64,000 nt of DNA from Sphingomonas mollis (GTDB lineage Bacteria > Pseudomonadota > Alphaproteobacteria > Sphingomonadales > Sphingomonadaceae), in NCBI RefSeq assembly GCF_016427505.1, contig NZ_JAELXS010000008.1, forward strand, positions 62,001 through 126,000. Direction: 5' to 3'. This document shows, piece by piece, positions 1 to 8,768 of the stretch. The position numbers and the translations under genes were made by a program. How positions within the stretch are numbered: position 1 is the stretch's first letter; each line of letters opens with the position of its first letter. The notes under the pieces were generated by a model. It saw only the letters and a list, made by a program, of their open reading frames with translations, was not told where the DNA came from and did not search any database.

Positions 1-1
1 T

Positions 2-787
2 GTCCGCGATCAGATCGTCGTCAAACTACGCCAGCGCATCAAATACATCAGCGACGATCGCCGCGAGGCGCTCGAACTCGTCGTCGGCCCACTCGGTGAC
101 TTGGCCGACCGGCTGAAGGACGCGCCCGTCGCCGACACCATCGCGCTCTTCCGCCAGCACCCGTCGCTCGCCACCGTGCTTGATGCCGCCAACCCCGCGC
201 GCACCAGCGACGGTATCTACATCTCCGACCACGACGACGAACTCGTCTCGATCGAGGATGATTTCGGCGAGAAGGCGACGCCCGGCGATTATATCGAGAG
301 CTTCGAGGCGTATGTCCGCGACAACATGAATGCGGTTCCGGCAATGATCGCCGCCACCCAGCGCCCGCGCGAGCTGACCCGCAAAGAGCTGAAGGAACTC
401 GCCATCCTCCTAGACGCCAAAGGCTTCTCCGAGGCGAGCCTCCGCCGCGCTTACGGCAGTGCGCGCAATGCCGACATCGCTGCGCACATCATCGGCTTCG
501 TCCGCCAGGCCGCGCTCGGAGACCCGCTCGTCGCGTATGAAACGCGCGTCGACAACGGCGTGCAGCGCATCATCGCCAGTCGTACCTGGACCGCCAAGCA
601 GAAGCAGTGGCTCGCCCGGATCGGCCGTGTCCTGCGCGCGCAACCGGTGGGCGATCCCGAGATTCTCTCGGACCCCCTATTCGCACAACATGGCGGCTTT
701 GCAGTAGTCGACCGCGAGTTCGATTCCGGGCTAGGGGAGGTGCTCAAAGACCTGAACGTCGCGATCTGGGAGACCCGCGCGGCATGA
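2..787 (+). CDS. hsdR: Type I restriction enzyme, R subunit (C-terminal part)
   Basis: The frame is open from the window edge, so only about the last 261 residues are present and the ATPase/translocase and nuclease parts lie to the left. The visible part resembles the helical C-terminal domain of EcoEI-type HsdR, which docks the motor subunit on the methylase core (for example VRDNMNAVPAMIAATQRPRELTR, shortened here to its key part PRELTRKELKEL). It is followed 13 bp later by hsdM on the same strand, as in other hsdRMS operons. Assignment rests on family resemblance plus hsdM/hsdS context. Confidence 0.85.
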   Translation, partial: VRDQIVVKLRQRIKYISDDRREALELVVGPLGDLADRLKDAPVADTIALFRQHPSLATVLDAANPARTSDGIYISDHDDELVSIEDDFGEKATPGDYIESFEAYVRDNMNAVPAMIAATQRPRELTRKELKELAILLDAKGFSEASLRRAYGSARNADIAAHIIGFVRQAALGDPLVAYETRVDNGVQRIIASRTWTAKQKQWLARIGRVLRAQPVGDPEILSDPLFAQHGGFAVVDREFDSGLGEVLKDLNVAIWETRAA

Positions 788-800
788 CGAAAGATCCCGT

Positions 801-2282
801 ATGAATCCCTCCGCCGACCTGGTGAACAAGCTGTGGCGCCTGTGTGCGCTGCTCCGCAAGGATGGCGTAACCTACCAGCAATATGTCACCGAGCTCACCT
901 ATCTGCTGTTTCTCAAGATGGCGTCCGAGCAGAAGGATGAGAGCCGCATCCCCGAGCAGTATCGCTGGAGCGCGTTGAAATCTGCAAATGAGACCGAGGT
1001 CCTGACGCGCTACCGCCAGGCGCTGATCGATCTGGGCGACGGTACCAAGATCGCCGACCGCTCGATCGTCGCGATCTTCCAAAATGCCGCGACGATCGTC
1101 CGTGAGCCCGTCAACCTGCGCAAGCTCATCGACGCGATCGACGGCCTGCACTGGTATAGCGAGGAGCGCGATGCGTTCGGCGATGCCTATGAGGGCTTGC
1201 TCCAGAAGATGGCGGAGGAAACCAAGCGCGGAGCTGGCCAGTATTTCACACCGCGCGTCCTGATCGACGTGATCGTCCATCTGATGCAACCCGAGCCGGG
1301 CGAGGTCATCCAGGATCCGGCGGCCGGCACCGGCGGCTTCCTTATTGCCGCCGACCGCTACATGCGCGCAATCACCGACGATTATTTCACCCTGTCGCCC
1401 AAGCAGCAGGCGTTCCAACTTAATCAGGCGATGCGCGGCATCGAGAACGTGCCCGACACCTTCCGTCTGCTCCAGATGAACCTGCATCTGCACAATATCG
1501 ACCCCGATCACCTCGATCTGGCCGATACGCTAAGCCCGCGCGGCGCGGCGGCGAAATACAAGAATGCGGACCTGATCCTTACCAACCCGCCGTTCGGACC
1601 GGCTGGCGGTCCGCCGACGCGCGACGATCTGACGATCACAGATCGTGTCTCGTCCTATCAACTCCCCTTCGTCGAGCACGTCATCCGCTCGCTGAAGCTC
1701 GGCGGCCGGGCGGCGGTTATCGTGCCCGACAACATCCTGTTTGACGACGGCAAGGGCAAGCTCCTGCGCCAGCGCCTGATGAGCTGGTGCAACCTCCACA
1801 CCATCCTGCGCCTGCCGATTGGCATCTTCTACGCGCAGGGCGTTAAGACTAACGTCCTCTTCTTCACCCGCTCAGACAAAGAGGCACCGCTTGAGGACGC
1901 GACCCAAGCTGTATGGATCTACGACGCCCGCGCCAACATGCCGAGCTACGGCAAAAACAGACCGTTCGGTATGTCCGACCTCGACGATTTCGTTGCGGCG
2001 TTCGGCGATGATTGCGATGGGCGTGCGGACCGGGCCGACGAGGGTGAGGGAGGCCGGTTCCGTCGTTTCGGACGCGAGGCGGTCGCTGCACGGGGCGACA
2101 ATCTCGACATTAGCTGGCTTAAGGACACTAGTGGCGACCCCGAGGACGGGCTGGAAACACCCGACGAGATCGCCGCGGCGATCGAGCTGCATCTCGCCAA
2201 CGCGATGGTCGAAGTGCGCGATCTAATTGAAGACATGGAGGAGAACGTGCCGGCGATCGTTCTGGCGGAGCCGGTAGAGTGA
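801..2282 (+). CDS. hsdM: Type I restriction-modification methyltransferase subunit M
   Basis: This is a 493-residue N6-adenine methyltransferase, the usual length for HsdM. The SAM-binding motif I DPAAGTGGFL starts near residue 172, and the catalytic motif IV NPPFG starts near residue 262. The N-terminal helical region (LWRLCALLRKDGV...QYVTELTYLLFLKM) is the typical HsdM_N domain. It methylates the target adenine in complex with HsdS and protects self DNA. Its stop overlaps the hsdS start by 4 bp (GTGA), indicating translational coupling. Confidence 0.95.
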   Translation: MNPSADLVNKLWRLCALLRKDGVTYQQYVTELTYLLFLKMASEQKDESRIPEQYRWSALKSANETEVLTRYRQALIDLGDGTKIADRSIVAIFQNAATIVREPVNLRKLIDAIDGLHWYSEERDAFGDAYEGLLQKMAEETKRGAGQYFTPRVLIDVIVHLMQPEPGEVIQDPAAGTGGFLIAADRYMRAITDDYFTLSPKQQAFQLNQAMRGIENVPDTFRLLQMNLHLHNIDPDHLDLADTLSPRGAAAKYKNADLILTNPPFGPAGGPPTRDDLTITDRVSSYQLPFVEHVIRSLKLGGRAAVIVPDNILFDDGKGKLLRQRLMSWCNLHTILRLPIGIFYAQGVKTNVLFFTRSDKEAPLEDATQAVWIYDARANMPSYGKNRPFGMSDLDDFVAAFGDDCDGRADRADEGEGGRFRRFGREAVAARGDNLDISWLKDTSGDPEDGLETPDEIAAAIELHLANAMVEVRDLIEDMEENVPAIVLAEPVE

Positions 2283-3739
2283 CGTTGCCAAACGGATGGG
2301 CGGCTGCAACTATTGCCGAGATTGCCGACACGAAGCTCGGTAAGATGCTGGACGCTGCCAAGAATAAGGGCGATCACGTCCCGTACCTGCGCAACGTAAA
2401 TGTTCGCTGGGGAGAGTTCGACCTATCCGACTTGTTCGACATGCGCGTCACGCCAGACGAGTATAATGATCTCGCAGTTCAGGATGGAGATCTTTTCGTC
2501 TGTGAGGGCGGGGAACCAGGACGTTCGGCTATTTGGTGCGGAGGTCCTCAACGCATCGTTTTTCAGAAAGCCCTTCACCGAGTTCGTACGCGCGCAGGGA
2601 TTGAGCCGAGCTATATAGCCCGGTATCTCAAACATGCGGCGGATACGAACGCACTCTCTGACCTTTTAACCGGCAGCACGATCAGGCATTTACCGCAAGT
2701 TGGACTGCAAAGAATACAGCTTAACCTACCACCATCTGCTGAGCAACGTCGCATCGTCTCCAAGCTGGACGTGCTGACCGCCCGCCTCGCGCGTGCGCGG
2801 GTAGAGCTGGATCGGTTGCCGACGCTGTCTAGACGCAGCGAACTGTCAATCTTGCGCGCCGGCGTCACCGGCGCACTAAGTGAGGGATGGCGAGCAAATT
2901 CAGGTTTTGAGAGCACCTTCGAGTTGCTGAAACGCATCCCCATGCCGGTTCAGGGCAGAGGGGGGCGCGAGGCCACTGGTAAAGTAATTCAAGGAGTCGC
3001 AGCGTTAGCTGTTAATGATCCGGCTACGCCATTACCCGTTGGATGGGCTTGGGTGCCGCTCCTTCGCGTCGCGAAACAAGAAACCGGTCATACGCCGAGC
3101 CGCTCAAAGCCGGAGTATTGGGATGGAGGCGTGCCTTGGATCGGGATCCGTGACGCCGGTGCACATCACGGCCGGCCTATTGCCGAAACAATGCAGACGA
3201 TCTCTACGGAAGGGCTCGCGAATTCGTCGGCGCGGTTGCTGCCTGCGGGAACAGTCTGCCTGTCTCGCACGGCATCGGTCGGGTACGTAACCATGATGGC
3301 ACGGCCGATGTCTACCAGTCAGGACTTCGCCACTTGGACCTGCACTGAAGCTCTTATACCCGAATACCTGATGTACGTCCTGATGGCAGAAGGCGAAGAC
3401 ATCAAAAAGTTCGGGATGGGGTCGACCCACACGACAATCTATTTTCCAGAAGTTCGCGCGTTTCACATCGCTTTACCTCCGTTAAACGAACAGCGCGAGA
3501 TCGTGGCGCGGATCAAGGCATCGCTTGCTCGCGCCAACCGCGTCGAAGCGGAGACCGTCCGCGCCCGCGCCCTCCTCGACCGGCTCGAGTCCGCAATCCT
3601 CGCCAAGGCGTTCCGCGGCGAACTGGTGCCGCAGGATCCGAATGACGAGCCTGCCAGCGTCCTGCTCGCCCGCATCCGCGTCGAGCGTGCCGCCGCGCCC
3701 AAACCGAAACGCGGACATCGCGCGGCGGCGGGTGCCTGA
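2279..3739 (+). CDS. hsdS: Type I restriction-modification specificity subunit S
   Basis: The 486-residue protein has the two-repeat HsdS layout: a target-recognition domain, a central conserved helix (around SAEQRRIVSKLDVLTARLARAR), a second recognition domain, and a C-terminal conserved helix (LNEQREIVARIKASLARANR). The paired 'EQR.IV' repeats are diagnostic of the dimer-like arms that contact two HsdM subunits. It reads a bipartite DNA target. The GTG start overlaps the hsdM stop. The recognition domains have less extreme GC than the neighbouring genes, as is common for these variable domains. Confidence 0.93.
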   Translation: MTLPNGWAAATIAEIADTKLGKMLDAAKNKGDHVPYLRNVNVRWGEFDLSDLFDMRVTPDEYNDLAVQDGDLFVCEGGEPGRSAIWCGGPQRIVFQKALHRVRTRAGIEPSYIARYLKHAADTNALSDLLTGSTIRHLPQVGLQRIQLNLPPSAEQRRIVSKLDVLTARLARARVELDRLPTLSRRSELSILRAGVTGALSEGWRANSGFESTFELLKRIPMPVQGRGGREATGKVIQGVAALAVNDPATPLPVGWAWVPLLRVAKQETGHTPSRSKPEYWDGGVPWIGIRDAGAHHGRPIAETMQTISTEGLANSSARLLPAGTVCLSRTASVGYVTMMARPMSTSQDFATWTCTEALIPEYLMYVLMAEGEDIKKFGMGSTHTTIYFPEVRAFHIALPPLNEQREIVARIKASLARANRVEAETVRARALLDRLESAILAKAFRGELVPQDPNDEPASVLLARIRVERAAAPKPKRGHRAAAGA

Positions 3740-3741
3740 CC

Positions 3742-4842
3742 ATGCCGATCCGTCATAGCATCTGGAAGGTCGGCAGCTCACCTGCGCCGCTCGGTGAGTC
3801 AGCGTTGCCGAGCGAGGCGCTGCTCGAGCAGATGATCGTCGCTGCGCCGCAGATCCTCTCTGACGAATGGATGATCATCGGCCGGCAGGAAGATACAGGC
3901 TTCGGCGGCCGGATTGATCTGCTCGCGATCGCCCCCGACGGCGGGCTGGTCCTGATCGAGCTGAAACGCGGGCGCACGCCGCGCGACGTCGTAGCGCAGG
4001 CGATCGACTATGCGATCTGGGCCGAGGCGCTAGATGCGGAGGCGATCGGCCGCGTCTATGCACGCTTCTCGAACGGCGGTAATCTCGCCGCGGATTTCCG
4101 CGCGCGGTTCGGCCTGCTGCTCGACGAGGCGATGCTCAACCAGAGCCTGCAAATCGTCATCGTCGCGGCCAGCCTCGATGCCAGTTCGGAACGGATCGTC
4201 GGCTATCTTGCCAAGCGCGGGATCGCGATCAACGTGCTGTGCTTCCAGGTGTTCGACACCGCAGCCGGCCAGCTCCTGAGCCGCGCCTGGCTGATCGACC
4301 CGGTCGAAACACAGGTCGCGGCTACCGTCGACACACGACAGGGCGAGCGCGAGCCGTGGAACGGCGAATATTATGTCTCCTTCGGCCACGGCATGGGTCG
4401 CGACTGGGATGAGGCACGCCGCTTCGGCTTCATCTCGGCCGGCGGCGGTGCCTGGTATAGCGGTACGCTGCGGCTGCTCGATCCGGGTGACCGGGTCTGG
4501 GTTAAGGCGCCGGGATACGGCTTCGTCGGGGTCGGCGTGGTGCGCGGCGAGCCGGTGGCGATGCGCGACTTCGAGCTGCGCGACGGCGACGGCCCGGTGT
4601 TATCGGCGGCGGACATTCTTACCAAGGCCAGCTATCACAACGAATTCATCGACGATCTTGACCGCTGTGAATATTTCGTACCCGTAGAATGGATCGCTAC
4701 CGTTGGCTTGGATGCCGCGATCCACGAGGTTGGCATGTTTGGAAACCAGAACACCGTCTGCGCACCGAAGACACCGAAGTGGCGCCATACTGTCGACCGG
4801 CTTAAAACGATGTTTCCAGCTTGGAGCAACGCTCCAAGATGA
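3742..4842 (+). CDS. PD-(D/E)XK nuclease-like protein (NucS/DUF91-like N-terminus)
   Basis: This 366-residue protein starts 2 bp after hsdS ends, so it is probably the last gene of the restriction operon. Residues 55-76 hold a PD-(D/E)XK-type core: D59 in GRIDLLAI, then E73-x-K75 in IELKRG, with a following helix (DVVAQAIDYAIW). This matches NucS/DUF91-like and restriction-type nuclease folds. The C-terminal half (from about residue 205, WNGEYYVSFG...RFGFISAGGGAWY...GDRVWVKAPGYGFVGVG) looks like a separate beta-rich domain that I cannot name. Nuclease activity is inferred from the motif; the role beside the hsd genes is unknown. Confidence 0.7.
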   Translation: MPIRHSIWKVGSSPAPLGESALPSEALLEQMIVAAPQILSDEWMIIGRQEDTGFGGRIDLLAIAPDGGLVLIELKRGRTPRDVVAQAIDYAIWAEALDAEAIGRVYARFSNGGNLAADFRARFGLLLDEAMLNQSLQIVIVAASLDASSERIVGYLAKRGIAINVLCFQVFDTAAGQLLSRAWLIDPVETQVAATVDTRQGEREPWNGEYYVSFGHGMGRDWDEARRFGFISAGGGAWYSGTLRLLDPGDRVWVKAPGYGFVGVGVVRGEPVAMRDFELRDGDGPVLSAADILTKASYHNEFIDDLDRCEYFVPVEWIATVGLDAAIHEVGMFGNQNTVCAPKTPKWRHTVDRLKTMFPAWSNAPR

Positions 4843-4852
4843 GCGTAAGGCG

Positions 4853-6193
4853 TCACACCATCAGGTGGAAAATCTTTGCCCTGTTATGATCGAGCAGGTG
4901 AGCTTTGGTCAGCTTGCCCACATCAGCCCAGAATGACTCCACTCCGTCAATAAACTGCGTGAGGTACTCCGGCCGAAGGTGTCGGTAATGCCGATTATTT
5001 GTGCCAGTACCTCGGTGGCCCGCTGCCGTCTCGATCTGAGCCTCCGGGACACCCCGTCTATGCATCTCCGTACTTGTGGTGTGTCGAAGGGTGTTGGGCG
5101 AGCCTAATCCAATCAGCTTCGGTCGCGGTACGGTTTCACCGAGCTTGTGCCTCGGCGGAAGCCATACTGGTTTGCCATCACCATCTAATGCCTGCTGACA
5201 GATCCCAGCGGCGACAAGCGTCTTATTAAATGCGTTCTTGATGCTGTCTGTGGGGAGGTATTCAAACCACGGCTCGCCGGTATCGCGATCGACGTGTCGC
5301 TTCTGCCACTGGATCGCGCGCCCTTGATATAGCTCTAGCCACGGCGCAAGCGTCGGGCAGATCGGGACGATCGATCGCCGCTTCTTGGTCTGTTGACGGC
5401 CGGGCGCATTGAAGTGAATGAGCCCGTCGCGAACCTGCTTGTCCTTATCGAGATCGAGAACCGCCTCTACCCGGGCATTGGTACTCAGCATAATCATCGC
5501 GAACATGTGAATGTGCTGGCGGTCTCTAAGCGACCATGCCGCCTCCAGCAGCTGCGCAACCTGTTCCACACTGTAGACTACGTCACGAGGCTCGCCCTTG
5601 TTCTTCACGTCTGGAACGAACGGTGCCGAGGCAATCATATTTCGCTTCCAAGCCCAATTAAGAGGCTGCCGAAGGGCTGCGGTATCTCGTGCGATTGTAT
5701 GGCCGCTGACGCCCTGTTGAACTCGCCACGCATGGAAACGCTCTACAAGTGCCGAGTTGATGTCTGCGACCGTCGGTGGTCCAGAAAGGCGACCCGCGCT
5801 TCGCTCTTCAGCAAAGAATTGCAGCCAATGCGCGACCCCATTTGCATACCGCACCGGGTCAGCGAGGTTTGGTTGCGCATGTTCGATAAGCCAATCAGCC
5901 ATGAGCTTCTCGACATAAACCTGAGCAATCGGGGCCTCGACGGGCTTTTGGTTTGATAGGTAGTGCTCGGCTAAAGCGTCTTGGGCGGCCTTCGGCGGCT
6001 GACCCGTGTTACCGCCGCCAATGCCAAGCGACTTGCGGCATGTCCGACGTCCTCGGCCGTCTGTCCCATCAACATACCAGCAGATGGCCCAATCGTCTCG
6101 ATCGGCGCGATACCAGAGCCAATAGGCGCCGAGCTCATGGCGCTTCGAGCCAACGTTCTTTGTGGCACGTGATCGTGGTTGTCCTGCTGGCAT
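4853..6193 (-). CDS. Tyrosine recombinase / phage-type integrase
   Basis: The 446-residue protein has a SAM-like core-binding domain in the middle (SGHTIARDTAALRQPLNWAWKRN) and a C-terminal catalytic domain. The box I arginine is in NARVEAVLDL, box II reads NTLRHTTSTEM, and the C-terminal motif AAGHRGTGTNNRHYRHL supplies the H and the nucleophilic tyrosine. The first residue of the usual HxxR box II is N here. It is convergent with the nuclease gene, 10 bp away. It probably drove integration of this island or a nested element. The ATG at 6193 is preceded by a small ORF reading in the same direction. Confidence 0.9.
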   Translation of the reverse strand: MPAGQPRSRATKNVGSKRHELGAYWLWYRADRDDWAICWYVDGTDGRGRRTCRKSLGIGGGNTGQPPKAAQDALAEHYLSNQKPVEAPIAQVYVEKLMADWLIEHAQPNLADPVRYANGVAHWLQFFAEERSAGRLSGPPTVADINSALVERFHAWRVQQGVSGHTIARDTAALRQPLNWAWKRNMIASAPFVPDVKNKGEPRDVVYSVEQVAQLLEAAWSLRDRQHIHMFAMIMLSTNARVEAVLDLDKDKQVRDGLIHFNAPGRQQTKKRRSIVPICPTLAPWLELYQGRAIQWQKRHVDRDTGEPWFEYLPTDSIKNAFNKTLVAAGICQQALDGDGKPVWLPPRHKLGETVPRPKLIGLGSPNTLRHTTSTEMHRRGVPEAQIETAAGHRGTGTNNRHYRHLRPEYLTQFIDGVESFWADVGKLTKAHLLDHNRAKIFHLMV

Positions 6194-6345
6194 AGAGCAT
6201 TCAATTCTTCGGCTTCGAGGGTGGCTATGACCGCGTACACGCGGGGGGACATGAGCACTTGAACCTGGGCGTGATCGAGATGCAGGCGACCACCATTGCG
6301 AACTGCCTTTCTGAGTTTGTTCGCGAGATCGTTACAAGCTGTCAT
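5971..6345 (-). CDS. Small ORF upstream of integrase (possible excisionase/accessory protein)
   Basis: The 124-codon frame starts with ATG at 6345 inside a perfect palindrome. Only its first 50 or so residues (MTACNDLANKLRKAVRNGG, then LDHAQVQVLMSPRVYAVI) lie upstream of the integrase; this part reads like short proteins often seen before sphingomonad integrases. The rest overlaps the integrase gene in another frame and may be spurious, so the true end is uncertain. I do not recognise a known domain. Function is not assigned. Confidence 0.4.
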   Translation of the reverse strand: MTACNDLANKLRKAVRNGGRLHLDHAQVQVLMSPRVYAVIATLEAEELNALCQQDNHDHVPQRTLARSAMSSAPIGSGIAPIETIGPSAGMLMGQTAEDVGHAASRLALAAVTRVSRRRPPKTL

Positions 6346-6376
6346 GGTGTATGTGGTATCACATACACCATGACAG
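6339..6376. promoter_or_regulatory. Perfect 16-bp inverted repeat (likely operator)
   Basis: Two 16-bp arms, CTGTCATGGTGTATGT (6339-6354) and its exact reverse complement (6361-6376), flank the 6-nt spacer GGTATC. The palindrome covers the minus-strand ATG at 6345 and one possible plus-strand start at 6351 of the XRE regulator. Its position between divergent genes and its symmetry fit a dimeric repressor operator. The binding protein is inferred, most likely the adjacent XRE protein. Confidence 0.7.
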
Positions 6377-6416
6377 GTCTAGCTCTGCGCGCAGCGGAAA
6401 CGCTAAGGTCGTGGTT

Positions 6417-6950
6417 GTGAAAGAGGATGTGAAAAGTGACCATCCGTTGGCCGGTACGAAAGCGGCACGTATGCTTGCTCAAGGCATACAGATGGCGGCT
6501 GAGCGCGATAAGCTGAGCCTTCGTGAGATTGCCAAGGCATTAGGTCACAAGAACCCATCCATGCTTTCGCAATGGGCTAATGGTCGTGTGCCCATCCCGA
6601 TCGAGCGGGTCGCAGAGCTGGCTGATGCGTTGCAATTAGATGGCCAGTTGTTCATGCTGGCCGTGCTGTCCCAGCGCCATCCATCTGTGGACTGGGGTAT
6701 CATCGAAGATCGACTCACGCCGGCTTACGCCTTTGTAGAACGGCTTCAGAGTATCGCTGGCAAGCCAATCGAAGAGTTTGAACCGGGACAGGTCAAGGTT
6801 ATGAACGAGGTTGCGGCGGATCCGCAAGCAGACCGCCGTTGGATTTCGGCTCAAGAGTCGGAGATGATTGAAGCTCTTAGAATACTGACTTGGCCTATGG
6901 CGGATGACGAGGTTAGTAGGATTGCCGCAAAACTTTATTCCAATAAGTAA
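6417..6950 (+). CDS. XRE-family helix-turn-helix regulator
   Basis: A helix-turn-helix of the Cro/CI (XRE) type is visible: LSLREIAKALGHKNPSMLSQWANGR, whose core is REIAKALGH...MLSQW, followed by IPIERVAELADALQLD. The frame opens at an ATG (6351) lying inside the palindrome, but AAGG at 6405-6408 is well spaced for GTG at 6417, which I prefer; this gives 177 residues. The C-terminal half has no domain I recognise. It is divergent from the integrase side and probably represses one or both directions through the palindrome at 6339-6376. Confidence 0.75.
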   Translation: MKEDVKSDHPLAGTKAARMLAQGIQMAAERDKLSLREIAKALGHKNPSMLSQWANGRVPIPIERVAELADALQLDGQLFMLAVLSQRHPSVDWGIIEDRLTPAYAFVERLQSIAGKPIEEFEPGQVKVMNEVAADPQADRRWISAQESEMIEALRILTWPMADDEVSRIAAKLYSNK

Positions 6951-7385
6951 TAGATAAATACCATGGTGATACGCACCGTCCTTATAATGCGGCAATTATC
7001 CAAGAGTATATCGGTCATAAGGCTGCGGATGGTCTCGTGGATGGCTAATATCCGCAAATTATTCGACCAATAGGCAGCATCCGGATGTTTGGCATGATTG
7101 TTTACTAGGACATGTCTAACATAGAACATATGCATAACCCGTCGTACCCTGTCAGTATAGGCGATGCACGCCATTAATTTGACCGCAAAGGATCAGTTAA
7201 ATGGCCTCGTCACGGGATTGCTAGGGCAAGGTAAAGTCCAATCGGGCTTAAATATCATGGGCCGGGCGAAGGTGTACTGGAAACCATGAGAACTCTATGT
7301 TGATTAGTAATAATTGCGCAAAAACAACAATATATCGCTATTTTCCTGTATAACAGAAACTTGAAGGTGGCCATTAAGTTAAGGC

Positions 7386-7407
7386 GCAGCCGGAAACCAC
7401 CGGCTGC
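7386..7407 (+). other. Hairpin, 8-bp perfect stem
   Basis: GCAGCCGG pairs exactly with CCGGCTGC across the loop AAACCA. It lies 28 bp before a terminator-like hairpin, and the pair resembles the 3' end of a structured small RNA. No family is recognised. Confidence 0.45.
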
Positions 7408-7435
7408 CCGCTGGACGGCTTGAATGAGGCAGATG

Positions 7436-7456
7436 AAGCGGTAAGAGCCGCTTTTT
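7436..7456 (+). terminator. Rho-independent terminator-like hairpin
   Basis: A 6-bp stem AAGCGG/CCGCTT with loop TAAGAG runs directly into a T tract (five T in total at 7452-7456). It lies 19 bp upstream of the next gene's ATG, so it would end a transcript coming from 6951-7435 rather than serve the downstream gene. Confidence 0.5.
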
Positions 7457-7475
7457 GCATCAAGCGTATGGCATC

Positions 7476-8477
7476 ATGGCGACATCAGACCCCAAAAATA
7501 TCGATCAAATTGAACGTATTCTAAATCTATCCTATCGAAACCAGCTGTATTGGGCAGCAGGGTCGCATCCGTGGCAAGATATGACGCTGCCGGAAACCCC
7601 TATCGATTACGCGATGGTAAGTGAGATAGAAGGAAACGTCACCCGAATGCCACCTCTTGGGGGGCGGCCGTGTTTTGGAAATCCAATCGCATGGGCCGTG
7701 CATGGTGTCGTCGAAAGCATACCTACTAGAAGAGGGCCACAAAAGACACGGTGCGGAAGGTGTAAGGCACGTCCCGCATGTGGTCGGATTTCTGAAGCGC
7801 GACTATCCGTGACAGCGGAGGTTCAGGCGGCATACAGCAATTTTCGGAAGGCTGGGGGACCGTCAGGACTTGCTTCGTTGAACCGGGAGGGCGCCAAGCG
7901 GATGCTAGGAGGGCTCATACAGGTGTTGGTAGCACACGGTGAGTTTACCAGCGTGAACGACGCTTATGCACTTGCTTGGCCGGTCATGCGGAGGGAGCAT
8001 ATACGTCGCCAAGCAACTCTCCGACAGCAAATTCAGCGTCGTCGAAATGTCAAGACAGAGCTTAGCAATGGCCAAATCCCCGAGGTGCTTTCAATGCACA
8101 TGGAGGTGGAGCGGCAGCATCGTTCTATCCGCTTCCGTGAATATGCCAAATGCAAGGAGGCGCCACTACAAATCAGGATCGACCCAGGCGGCGACAATGC
8201 TCGCTTTACCGCCGATGCGTGGCTTGCACGTGAACGACGGAAGATACGGCGTCAGTCTGTGACTGCATACGGTATTGCCAAGGAGCTGAAGGAAATTGAG
8301 CGGTCCTATGGTCTTGGCTTTGAAGTTTTGCGCGACCGAGTAAATAAGGCGTTGAAGCGCATTGAAATTTTAGAGGCGGCAACATTTCGAGAGTCTGGAG
8401 AAAGGGTGTGGGATCGCTTTGATGCTAAAATTGCCCTTAGGGATCTGATGGTTCCACCCCCCTACGAAGCCGTATGA
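7476..8477 (+). CDS. Hypothetical protein with a Cys-rich knuckle
   Basis: I do not recognise this protein. From the ATG at 7476 (MATSDPKNID) it has 333 residues; a TTG seven codons earlier would also open the frame. A compact cysteine cluster, CGRCKARPACGR, may bind a metal. The region after it is highly basic with long helical stretches (MRREHIRRQATLRQQIQRRR; KIRRQSVTAYGIAKELKEIE), which suggests nucleic-acid binding. It stands alone in the AT-richer part of the island, and its codon use differs from the photosynthesis genes. Confidence 0.6.
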   Translation: MATSDPKNIDQIERILNLSYRNQLYWAAGSHPWQDMTLPETPIDYAMVSEIEGNVTRMPPLGGRPCFGNPIAWAVHGVVESIPTRRGPQKTRCGRCKARPACGRISEARLSVTAEVQAAYSNFRKAGGPSGLASLNREGAKRMLGGLIQVLVAHGEFTSVNDAYALAWPVMRREHIRRQATLRQQIQRRRNVKTELSNGQIPEVLSMHMEVERQHRSIRFREYAKCKEAPLQIRIDPGGDNARFTADAWLARERRKIRRQSVTAYGIAKELKEIERSYGLGFEVLRDRVNKALKRIEILEAATFRESGERVWDRFDAKIALRDLMVPPPYEAV

Positions 8478-8601
8478 TGTGCAAGTGTCAAACCCCCTAC
8501 GAAAGGCAGGGGTGAAGCTTGTTTCAACAAGTTCTGCGGGATGAAGGAACTTGGTCTGACCACCGACGGTACCCTACGAAAACACGTCACGCATTTTCGC
8601 A

Positions 8602-8649
8602 ACCTTCTCTTGAAGAAGGTATTCGTGGGTGGGGTATCCTACCACCCAC
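8602..8649. other. Two consecutive stem-loops
   Basis: Stem 1 (8602-8620) is ACCTTCT/AGAAGGT with loop CTTGA. Stem 2 (8625-8649) is GTGGGTGG/CCACCCAC with a 9-nt loop. Neither is followed by a T run on the plus strand, so they are not standard terminators. They sit after three copies of the short repeat CCCTACGAA (8460, 8495 and 8572 onward). Confidence 0.45.
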
Positions 8650-8768
8650 ACAGAAAGAAAAAACAAGAGTGAATGGGCGCCTCGGTGTTCTCAACGTTAG
8701 CTTGACCATTATTTGAATAGGTGTCCCTCGGCGTTGACCCATTGTCAGTCTGTGAGTACCCCTTTGTC

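Larger units (their letters stand above)
6951..7475. other. AT-richer intergenic region, no convincing gene
   Basis: About 525 bp without a credible protein gene. Its right end holds a perfect 8-bp hairpin (7386-7407) and a terminator-like hairpin with a T run (7436-7456), so a short transcript ending at 7456 is possible. Nothing else is recognised. Confidence 0.6.

Noticed and set aside
8519..8716. 65-codon ORF over the two stem-loops
   Set aside because: Starts at TTG without a ribosome-binding site, crosses strong hairpins and has no recognisable features.
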